Shown one piece after another: positions 1 to 5,160 of a stretch of DNA of 5,160 nucleotides; positions within the stretch are counted from its first letter, which is position 1; each line of letters opens with the position of its first letter. The translations under genes and the position numbers were made by a program. The notes beneath the pieces were generated by a model. It did no database searches. It had not been told where the DNA came from and saw only the letters and a list, made by a program, of their open reading frames with translations. Source of the stretch: Bacteroidota bacterium (GTDB lineage Bacteria > Bacteroidota > Bacteroidia > Cytophagales > Cyclobacteriaceae); assembly GCA_024643595.1 (NCBI GenBank), contig JAHEMS010000304.1, positions 1 to 5,160 of the forward strand, written 5' to 3'.

Positions 1-1
1 C

Positions 2-511
2 CATAATTTTGCAACTGCTAGTTTAACGCTTTTCGGAGGTGGATATGTGATGATACCGGTTTTAAATGTGTTGCTAGTCGAGCAGTTGCAATGGGTTAAT
101 ACAAGTGAATTTTTTTTAGGAATTTCGCTTGGTCAGGTAACACCGGGGCCAATTTTAATTAGTGCTGTATTTTTTGGGTATAAAGTGAATGGGGTAATGG
201 GGTCAATATTTGCCGCTTTGGGTATTTTTTTACCTTCTTCTTTACTCATGATTTTAGCGTCAAAATTTTATTCACAAATAAGCAAAAACCATAGTATCGT
301 TTCTGCGCTTAGGGGGGTGAAACCTGCAATTGTAGGCTTAATAATATATTCGGCTTTTTCTCTAGCCTTATCGAATAATACGTATGATAATAAGGCCTAT
401 ATTATTCCGCTTATTTTGCTTGCCTTTCTGGTACTCCAAAAATATAAACTTAGCCCGGTTTTCGCAGTAATTCTTGGGGGGATAGCAGGTTATTTGGTTC
501 ATTTGATTTAG
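2..511 (+). CDS. chrA: CHR-family (ChrA) chromate transporter, 5'-truncated by window edge
   Basis: This is the C-terminal part of an inner-membrane CHR-superfamily transporter, a family known for chromate efflux and in some members linked to sulfate. The frame is open from the first complete codon at the window edge, so the true start lies outside; 169 residues are visible. Seen in sequence: FGGGYVMIPVL near visible residues 11-21, then LGQVTPGP, then GIFLPS, which are the hallmark motifs of a CHR domain. The FGGGY and PGP variants fit the second (C-terminal) CHR domain of a long-chain ChrA better than the first, but a short-chain single-domain protein cannot be excluded. About six hydrophobic segments follow one another, and the protein ends in a last membrane helix (PVFAVILGGIAGYLV). 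A GTG-ATG pair at 47-52 lies inside the FGGGYV motif and is not a real start. The gene ends 46 bp before the lipoprotein gene on the same strand. The family is secure; the transported ion is not shown by sequence. Confidence 0.9.
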   Translation, partial: HNFATASLTLFGGGYVMIPVLNVLLVEQLQWVNTSEFFLGISLGQVTPGPILISAVFFGYKVNGVMGSIFAALGIFLPSSLLMILASKFYSQISKNHSIVSALRGVKPAIVGLIIYSAFSLALSNNTYDNKAYIIPLILLAFLVLQKYKLSPVFAVILGGIAGYLVHLI

Positions 512-533
512 GGTGAAGCGAGATAATTTTAAT

Positions 534-541
534 TAAATTTG
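534..541 (+). promoter_or_regulatory. Possible Bacteroidota -7 box before the ASST-like gene
   Basis: The octamer TAAATTTG matches the Bacteroidota sigma-ABfr -7 consensus TAnnTTTG exactly and ends 16 nt before the ATG at 558, which would leave a very short leader. The nearest upstream TTG (503-505) is about 28 nt away, too far for the usual -33 spacing, so the -33 half is missing or degenerate. A 10-bp palindrome TTTAATTAAA (528-537) overlaps the box. In such AT-rich DNA a chance match is plausible. The gene could instead be read through from the transporter gene. Confidence 0.35.
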
Positions 542-557
542 ACACTGAATTAATCAG

Positions 558-1898
558 ATGAAAAACTCACTACCTATACTTTTTTCTTTTGTTCTCTTTT
601 TTTCGGGTTGCTCTCAGTATGATAAAATATTGCCGGAGTTAAGTTTTAAAAATGATAATGCGCTACTTCCTACCATTACATTCAAAACTAGTAAAGTAGG
701 GGATGTGTATATTGAATATTGGCCAGATGATAATTCGAATCGGAGACAACGCTCGAAGGTGTCAAATGGACAAAACCATTCTCTTACGCTCTTTAATTTG
801 AAGCCTTCAACAAAGTACAATTATGTCGTTCGCAACATCAGTGTGAATAGTACTAGCGAAGAATTCAGTTTTATGACGAGTGCATTACCGGCTGAAATGC
901 TAAAGGTGGAAAAAGTGCTAATAGACAGTGCTCAATTTGATGGGTACGTTTTAGTTAGAATGTTAAGTGAATTCAGTGCTGATGTTTTAATTGATAAGGA
1001 GGGAGATATTGTTTGGTACAATGCCTACGATACCATTGTTCGCAGGTCTTTTATTTGGACTCAAAAGAATACATTACTGTCGGGTTATGATACAGCGCGT
1101 ATTGTAGAGTACGATATTTATAATAATAAAATTCTCGATATTGATTTGGGAAAAATAGGCGTAGGGAATTCAATTCATCATGAGGTAATATTCAATGACC
1201 AAGATGAGGTTGTTGCTTTGACATTAGATTCAATGAAGATGGATTTACGAAAGATTGGCGGTAATGAAGATCAATACATTAGGGCTGATGGTATTATTCG
1301 TTTCGATAAAAAAGGAAAAAAACTATGGGAATGGAATTTACTTGATGTGTATGATCCTATTGTCGAGTTTAAAGGAACTTATAATCCGAAACAAAGTTTA
1401 GGGCATGCTAATAGTTTGACCATTGACACGGATGGTCATTATTTAATTTCTTTTAGAGATTTTGATCAAATATGGAAAGTTAATTCAGAAGATGGCGCTG
1501 TCATTTGGAAGCTTGGAAAGGATGGGGATTTTAATATGGATATGAATAATTACTTCATCGCCCAGCATAGTATTTATTTCAATACGTTAGGTGAGCTTGT
1601 CTTGTTTGATAATGGAAATAAGGAGAGACCAAATTCAAGAGTTCTTTCTTTCCGCTTGGATGATAAGGCTATGAACGCCAATATTAGCACGCACATTTCT
1701 CTACCAACGGAATTGTCTGCTTCCAAAATGTGCAGTGCGGAAATGATAGAAGAAGGTAAATACCTTGTATGCAACTCTAGTAATAAAGGAACTATTGCCA
1801 TAGTAAATGAACGTGCTGAAATACTTTGGAGAGTAGATCTTAGTCATCCTTCTTATCGAGCCTATTATTTGAAAAATCCTTTTGAGGGAGTCCAATAG
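558..1898 (+). CDS. Lipoprotein of the arylsulfate sulfotransferase (ASST) family
   Basis: Family members move a sulfuryl group from a phenolic sulfate ester to another phenol by a ping-pong reaction through a sulfo-histidine, without PAPS, outside the cytoplasm. Residues 1-17 form a lipoprotein signal peptide with lipobox FSGC and the lipidated Cys18. The residues after Cys18 (SQYDK) show no acidic run like known Bacteroidota surface-export signals, so a periplasm-facing anchor is the default guess. Residues about 35-108 look like a beta-sandwich or FN3-like domain (LKPSTKYNYVV). Residues about 110-435 fit the beta-propeller: H207-H208, H283 in GHANSL, R300 in LISFR and H337 in AQHS. These match H252, H356, R374 and H436 of the E. 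coli CFT073 enzyme; H337 would be the sulfurylated residue. LFDNGN (349-354) is also typical. At 446 residues it is shorter than the roughly 600-residue E. coli enzyme, and no DsbL/DsbI partners are visible. The ATG start is chosen because it gives the lipoprotein signal; no clear ribosome binding site precedes it. Acceptor unknown. Confidence 0.86.
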   Translation: MKNSLPILFSFVLFFSGCSQYDKILPELSFKNDNALLPTITFKTSKVGDVYIEYWPDDNSNRRQRSKVSNGQNHSLTLFNLKPSTKYNYVVRNISVNSTSEEFSFMTSALPAEMLKVEKVLIDSAQFDGYVLVRMLSEFSADVLIDKEGDIVWYNAYDTIVRRSFIWTQKNTLLSGYDTARIVEYDIYNNKILDIDLGKIGVGNSIHHEVIFNDQDEVVALTLDSMKMDLRKIGGNEDQYIRADGIIRFDKKGKKLWEWNLLDVYDPIVEFKGTYNPKQSLGHANSLTIDTDGHYLISFRDFDQIWKVNSEDGAVIWKLGKDGDFNMDMNNYFIAQHSIYFNTLGELVLFDNGNKERPNSRVLSFRLDDKAMNANISTHISLPTELSASKMCSAEMIEEGKYLVCNSSNKGTIAIVNERAEILWRVDLSHPSYRAYYLKNPFEGVQ

Positions 1899-1933
1899 TT
1901 ATTGGGTTTACTAAAAAAATTAAATTGTAAGTT

Positions 1934-2947
1934 TTGAAATATATTCAATTTGTCGGTACCCAGCGTTCAGGTTCAAATTTACTCAGGGTAATGTTAAACC
2001 AGGAGCCTGAAATATCAGCCCCGCATCCTCCCCACATTCTTAAAACGTTTTATCCAATTCTTCATCACTACGGAGACTTAGAAATTAAATCAAATTTTTA
2101 TCAATTGACAGTGGATGTCTGTGATTGGGTAAAAAAAAATCCTGTTCCTTGGGAGCATGTTAATCTTGATCCCGAAAAAATTTGTAAAGAATGTAGAAGA
2201 AATACGTTAGTGGATTTGTTCTCAACGATATATGAACAAAAAGCTGTTGTTGACAAGGCATCCATTTGGTGTTGTAAAAGTATGGAGAATGTGTATTATG
2301 CTGCTGCCATTGAGGAACATGGTTTAAGACCCTTTTACATTTATTTGTATCGAGACGGAAGAGATGTTGCCCTTTCCTTTAAAAAGGCTATTGTAGGACC
2401 GAAACATATTTATCATTTAGCTGATAAATGGAGAAAGGAGCAAGCGCTTGCAATTCAATTGATTAACACATTGCCTAAAGAAAGATATGCAATGGTGTGT
2501 TATGAGGAATTGATTGCAAATCCAGAAAAAGAGCTACGAAGTATTTGTGAAAAAATAGAAATCCCTTTTCGGCCAGAGATATTGGATTATTTTCATTCGC
2601 ATGAATCTCAAATTACAGCGAGTTCAGGTGATATGTGGAGAAATTTGACACAGCCCATCATTAAGACGAATAGTAATAAATTTAAAAAGGAACTTACAGA
2701 AGAAGAGATTTGGATATTTGAATCTGTAGCAGGAAAAACCCTTGAGTACTTCGGATATTCGTTAGAAAGTAAAGTGGACTATCAATCATTTACCACTGCA
2801 GAGATTGATACATTTTCGATAAAAAATCAGGAGATTATAAATCAGGTGCAACTTCAAGCGAATGATGATGAGCGCAATAGGCGAAGACCGCAGGAGGAGT
2901 TGTTAAGTGAAATTATTGCGCGTACAGTAACGCAACATAGTAACTAG
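1934..2947 (+). CDS. PAPS-dependent sulfotransferase, TTG start
   Basis: This is a soluble cytoplasmic enzyme of the Sulfotransfer_1/3 type, expected to transfer sulfate from PAPS to a hydroxyl or amine acceptor. The 5'-phosphosulfate-binding loop TQRSGSNLL is at residues 9-17 and the 3'-phosphate-binding motif YRDGRDVALS at 139-148. The family-typical stretch LPKERYAMVCYEEL (180-193), the proline of NPEKEL and IPF follow, and a WRNLTQPI segment (235-242) precedes the ELTEEEIWIFESVAGKTLEYFGY helix region (253-275). Residues 300-337 form a charged, helix-prone tail. There is no signal peptide or membrane segment. The start must be TTG at 1934: TAA at 1928-1930 is in frame, and the first ATG (Met20) would remove the binding loop. 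The gene ends in tandem in-frame stops TAG-TAG. It lies 35 bp after the ASST-like gene, so co-transcription is likely. A run of nine A (2131-2139) encodes part of VKKN. The acceptor cannot be read from sequence. Confidence 0.9.
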   Translation: MKYIQFVGTQRSGSNLLRVMLNQEPEISAPHPPHILKTFYPILHHYGDLEIKSNFYQLTVDVCDWVKKNPVPWEHVNLDPEKICKECRRNTLVDLFSTIYEQKAVVDKASIWCCKSMENVYYAAAIEEHGLRPFYIYLYRDGRDVALSFKKAIVGPKHIYHLADKWRKEQALAIQLINTLPKERYAMVCYEELIANPEKELRSICEKIEIPFRPEILDYFHSHESQITASSGDMWRNLTQPIIKTNSNKFKKELTEEEIWIFESVAGKTLEYFGYSLESKVDYQSFTTAEIDTFSIKNQEIINQVQLQANDDERNRRRPQEELLSEIIARTVTQHSN

Positions 2948-2954
2948 TAGAACA

Positions 2955-2977
2955 ACCCTACGGTGTAAGAATAGGGT
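2955..2977 (+). terminator. Weak hairpin after the sulfotransferase gene
   Basis: ACCCTA (2955-2960) and TAGGGT (2972-2977) are perfect inverted arms of 6 bp around an 11-nt loop, starting 8 bp after the sulfotransferase stop. No T-run follows, so it is not a standard intrinsic terminator. It could end or stabilise the upstream transcript, or be chance. Confidence 0.25.
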
Positions 2978-3011
2978 GTGTGCCAGAAGTTCTTATTTGA
3001 AGTGATTTATT

Positions 3012-3040
3012 TTGTTGCTATATTGAGAGAGATACTTTAG
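3012..3040 (+). promoter_or_regulatory. Possible Bacteroidota promoter for the 251-residue secreted protein
   Basis: TTG at 3012-3014 and TACTTTAG at 3033-3040 are separated by 18 nt, within the usual -33/-7 spacing of Bacteroidota promoters. The -7 box differs from TAnnTTTG at one position (A for T). It ends 13 nt before the ATG at 3054. This would make the secreted-protein gene its own transcription unit, consistent with the 106-bp gap before it. Confidence 0.4.
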
Positions 3041-3053
3041 TGTTGCGGTAATC

Positions 3054-3809
3054 ATGAGGAATACGAAATTATATATTTTTAGTGTGTTGCTAAGTTTTGG
3101 CGGCCTTTGTGTAAGCGCTCAGGAAAGCGACCAAGCACTTCGTTCAATACGTGCAAACAACACCATGAATCAGTTGAGCGAAGGAAATGGAAATCTTAAC
3201 ACCACAGGGCTATACGGGATGGGGCCAAGTACATCAACTAAAGTCCTGGGTGATCCGTATTGGGATGTACACTGGGGAATTTCTTCCGTTGAATTAAAGG
3301 GAGGTAAAGAATTGGTTGAAGGAAACTATGTGCGGTATGATATTTATAATGATGAGCTCGAATTTCTTTTAAAAGATGGAATAAAGATTATTCCGGGCAG
3401 TAAAGTCGTTAGTGTCGTATGGCAGGATTCCCTTTTTTCAAAGGCAAGATTTTTAGTCAATGCAAATAAATTTAAACAAAGTGGCGTTCCATTAACGGGA
3501 TTTGTAGAGATCTTGGTTGATAATGAAATTGCATTATTAAAACGCATGAACTTGAATATTAAAAAGCCCACGTATAATCAAGCGTTGGATGTAGGAAATA
3601 AAGATTCGAGGATTGTTAAAGAAGAGGTGTATTATTATTCTGTCAATAATACTTTAGCACGGCTTAAGTCTAAAAAAGATATAAAAGCGATATCGCCTAA
3701 AAATCAAGCAGTGTTAGAATCTTTCGTAAAAGAGAAAAAAATTAAATTCAACAACGAAGGTGATTTAATTTTGTTTATTGAATATTGTAATACGGTTAGT
3801 AAAAATTAG
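3054..3809 (+). CDS. Secreted protein of unknown function, Bacteroidota type
   Basis: I cannot assign a function. Residues 1-22 form a type I signal peptide with predicted cleavage at VSA|Q. Residues about 35-63 are a polar Asn/Thr/Gly/Ser-rich linker. The segment from GDPYW (66-70) to VVW (121-123), with VELKGGKEL and YVRYDIYNDELEF (92-104), resembles a recurrent Bacteroidota exported-protein pattern in which a beta-rich domain begins with GxPY and a Y/N-rich strand; this is from recall, not a search. Strand-rich sequence continues to about residue 200. The C-terminal part (LKSKKDIKAISPKNQAVLESFVKEKKI, 204-230, then NEGDLILFIEYCN) looks helical, and is typical of the tail of such proteins. 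There is no lipobox, membrane anchor or type IX sorting domain, so it is probably periplasmic. The ATG at 3054 is chosen because it directly begins the signal peptide; no Shine-Dalgarno is seen. Its stop lies 2 bp from the stop of the opposite-strand gene. Confidence 0.85.
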   Translation: MRNTKLYIFSVLLSFGGLCVSAQESDQALRSIRANNTMNQLSEGNGNLNTTGLYGMGPSTSTKVLGDPYWDVHWGISSVELKGGKELVEGNYVRYDIYNDELEFLLKDGIKIIPGSKVVSVVWQDSLFSKARFLVNANKFKQSGVPLTGFVEILVDNEIALLKRMNLNIKKPTYNQALDVGNKDSRIVKEEVYYYSVNNTLARLKSKKDIKAISPKNQAVLESFVKEKKIKFNNEGDLILFIEYCNTVSKN

Positions 3810-3811
3810 GC

Positions 3812-5080
3812 TTATTCGTTAACTCTGTTTTTGTCTCCCTCTTGATAGACTAAATAGTACACCACCAAGTCCATCATTTCACTTGTTGTATTCCATCCAT
3901 ACGTGATATCTTTTGGTGGTGAATTTGGATTCTCCGGATTATCAATGGTGTTATCGAAAGTTGCCTCAAATAGAATTACGGAGTTTTTTGGAATGAATTG
4001 AAAAGTCTTAAATAAATAAGTTTCTTGCCAGCGAAAGTCCCAGTCATCGATCTTAATTAAATTGATCGCATCACCATCTGGTGTTACCGCAAATGCACGA
4101 AACGATTTCCCAATATAATGCATATGCGGTAATACCCCGATTGCTGAAATGTCGATTGGAATGGGGCCAAAACTTGAATAGAACGTTTTGACCTCATTGG
4201 CTTTTATTAAAAAAGGAGGATTAGAGATGTTGTCCTCTGCGATGGCAAGACTGTATACTTCACGTTCTGTTTTTTTATCTGTAAAGTATAAGTTTACCTG
4301 TGATTGATCGCTTTGATTTTTTTTAGAATTCGGGGCATAATGAATATTAAGGATAAGATCTGTTTCTTTAAATAATCTTTTACCGGTTCCTTTCGGAAAT
4401 TCAATGGCTGAGTTTCCGGGAACCCATCCATAAAGAAATTTATCGATGGGTGGATATTTTTCAAATTTATTAATACCAGGATCGTTTGCTGACATTCCGT
4501 TAATATCCCTGACCATGTGACTTGTATCCGTCATCAATCTACTGTGATGCACTAATTTTTTATTTTCAGGAACAAATTCAATTTTACGAAGGTATTTTTC
4601 TTCATTAAGATTTGTTGGAACATTAAAAAAACGATAGTCATCCACTCCGTCTGTTGGAATGGAATACGAATCTTTCATCTTTAAGATCAAGTCAGGTTTT
4701 TCATTTTCTACTAAAGCAATAGGGTCGTTTTTTTTCCGGGGTTTTGACCCTTTCGGCATTTTATTTTTTATCCAATTTTGAATACTGTTAATTTCATCGG
4801 CTGTTAATCCTCTTTCGTTTTTGTACTCTTGAAATGATCGGTCTGCACGCCAAGGGGGCATGTATCCAGATTTTGTTACATATCCGATAAAATCTGCTCG
4901 CTTAGCAATATCATCATAAGTTGTAAGGCTAAAGGGAGCTGATCCTCCGGGGCGATGGCAAGGCATACAATTTGTTGCTATTATTCCCTCAATCTTATCG
5001 TAATAGGTATCCGGAACCACTTGCCCATAGCACGTGGTGTAAAGTAAAATAAGGAAACTGAGAATGCAGGTTATTCGCAT
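3812..5080 (-). CDS. Exported cytochrome c / PHM-like type II copper monooxygenase fusion
   Basis: Predicted periplasmic or exported redox enzyme. Residues 1-19 form a signal peptide (cleavage near YG|Q). Residues about 25-110 are a small c-type cytochrome domain: heme motif CMPCH (38-42) and a probable axial Met74 in YMPPW, ending with the helix LTADEINSIQNWI. Residues about 128-415 match the two-lobed copper type II, ascorbate-dependent monooxygenase fold of PHM and dopamine beta-hydroxylase. All six copper ligands have counterparts: H178-H179 in LVHHS and H247 in NIHYAP for the CuH site; H319-x-H321 in PHMHYIGK and M402 in SEMMDL for CuM. Their spacing (68, 72 and 81 residues) is close to rat PHM H108, H172, H242/H244 and M314. 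The family hydroxylates C-H bonds with O2. The fused heme domain may supply the electrons that ascorbate gives in animals; this is inference. The substrate is unknown. C17 in LYTTC is not a good lipobox. The ATG is directly followed by the signal peptide, and the gene is a single unit divergent from nothing visible. Confidence 0.88.
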   Translation of the reverse strand: MRITCILSFLILLYTTCYGQVVPDTYYDKIEGIIATNCMPCHRPGGSAPFSLTTYDDIAKRADFIGYVTKSGYMPPWRADRSFQEYKNERGLTADEINSIQNWIKNKMPKGSKPRKKNDPIALVENEKPDLILKMKDSYSIPTDGVDDYRFFNVPTNLNEEKYLRKIEFVPENKKLVHHSRLMTDTSHMVRDINGMSANDPGINKFEKYPPIDKFLYGWVPGNSAIEFPKGTGKRLFKETDLILNIHYAPNSKKNQSDQSQVNLYFTDKKTEREVYSLAIAEDNISNPPFLIKANEVKTFYSSFGPIPIDISAIGVLPHMHYIGKSFRAFAVTPDGDAINLIKIDDWDFRWQETYLFKTFQFIPKNSVILFEATFDNTIDNPENPNSPPKDITYGWNTTSEMMDLVVYYLVYQEGDKNRVNE

Positions 5081-5102
5081 AGTGCGAGACTTATGTTTAG
5101 TA

Positions 5103-5110
5103 CAAAGTTA
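5103..5110 (-). promoter_or_regulatory. Bacteroidota -7 box of the cytochrome/copper monooxygenase gene
   Basis: Read on the minus strand, TAACTTTG matches the consensus TAnnTTTG exactly and ends 22 nt before the ATG at 5080, giving a leader of about 15-18 nt. A TTG at the usual -33 distance is not present: the closest is about 30 nt upstream. The -33 half may be weak, perhaps because a regulator assists (see the palindrome at 5132-5142). Confidence 0.5.
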
Positions 5111-5131
5111 TTTTATTTTTGCTGTACTTAC

Positions 5132-5142
5132 TGTAAATTACA
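5132..5142. promoter_or_regulatory. Operator-like palindrome upstream of the monooxygenase gene
   Basis: TGTAAATTACA is a perfect 5-bp inverted repeat around a central A, placed about 21 nt upstream of the -7 box where a -33 element would be expected. An adjoining imperfect direct repeat, CTGTACTTA (5122-5130) then CTGTAAATTA (5131-5140), adds a second TGTA half-site. It could bind a dimeric regulator; the regulator is not identifiable from this window. Confidence 0.3.
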
Positions 5143-5160
5143 AAAACAATCCGTTCGGAA

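Noticed and set aside
47..52. GTG-ATG as the start of the CHR transporter
   Set aside because: The frame is open upstream to the window edge and encodes the first part of the conserved FGGGYV motif, so the gene is truncated by the window and does not start here.
614..820. Minus-strand open frame of 68 codons
   Set aside because: It lies wholly inside the ASST-like gene, has no recognisable motif or promoter, and is a shadow of the real coding strand.
1574..1895. Two overlapping minus-strand open frames (1574-1801 and 1701-1895)
   Set aside because: Both are antisense to the conserved C-terminal part of the ASST-like gene and overlap each other; no family resemblance.
2948..3053. A small RNA or small gene in the 106-bp gap
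   Set aside because: Only a weak 6-bp hairpin and a promoter-like pair are visible; there is no convincing open frame or structured RNA.
3344..3571. Minus-strand open frame of 75 codons
   Set aside because: It is antisense to the secreted-protein gene and shows no signal peptide, motif or promoter.
5024..5038. Lipobox in the cytochrome/copper monooxygenase (LYTTC, Cys17)
   Set aside because: The residues before Cys17 are Y-T-T, not the usual small residue set, and a type I cleavage site YG|Q directly follows.
1..5160. Mobile element, CRISPR, phage or defence system
   Set aside because: No transposase, integrase, terminal repeats, repeat arrays or tRNA-associated attachment site could be seen on either strand; all genes are metabolic, transport or exported types.

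Overview
The window is AT-rich, gene-dense bacterial DNA and most likely comes from a marine or environmental Bacteroidota (Flavobacteriia or Cytophagia type). The evidence is: start codons without clear Shine-Dalgarno sequences; promoter-like boxes matching the Bacteroidota -7 consensus TAnnTTTG just upstream of genes; signal peptides ending in A or G followed by Q; and protein families with the style of that phylum. The assignment to phylum is an inference.

Layout: (1) the left edge cuts the 3' part of a CHR-family (chromate transporter, ChrA) gene, of which about 169 C-terminal residues are present. (2) After 46 bp comes a 446-residue lipoprotein of the PAPS-independent arylsulfate sulfotransferase (ASST) family, with all active-site histidines and the arginine in place. 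(3) After 35 bp, a 337-residue cytoplasmic PAPS-type sulfotransferase begins at a TTG codon that is forced by an in-frame stop just upstream. These three genes lie on the + strand and could be co-transcribed. (4) After 106 bp that hold a weak hairpin and a promoter-like pair of boxes, there is a + strand gene for a 251-residue secreted protein of unknown function. (5) Converging on it with only 2 bp between the stop codons is a minus-strand gene for a 422-residue exported protein. It fuses an N-terminal c-type cytochrome domain to a PHM/DBM-like type II copper monooxygenase module with all six copper ligands. Its promoter region is at the right edge.

How they may work together: two unrelated sulfotransferase chemistries sit side by side, one periplasmic or outer-membrane-anchored (ASST, aryl sulfate donor) and one cytoplasmic (PAPS donor), next to a transporter family that moves chromate and possibly sulfate. 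This suggests, but does not prove, a small sulfur or sulfate-ester locus. The cytochrome-copper monooxygenase is transcribed separately and need not belong to it, although hydroxylation followed by sulfonation is chemically a sensible pair. I see no RNA genes, CRISPR arrays, insertion sequences or attachment sites, and no stretch over 300 bp lacks a gene.
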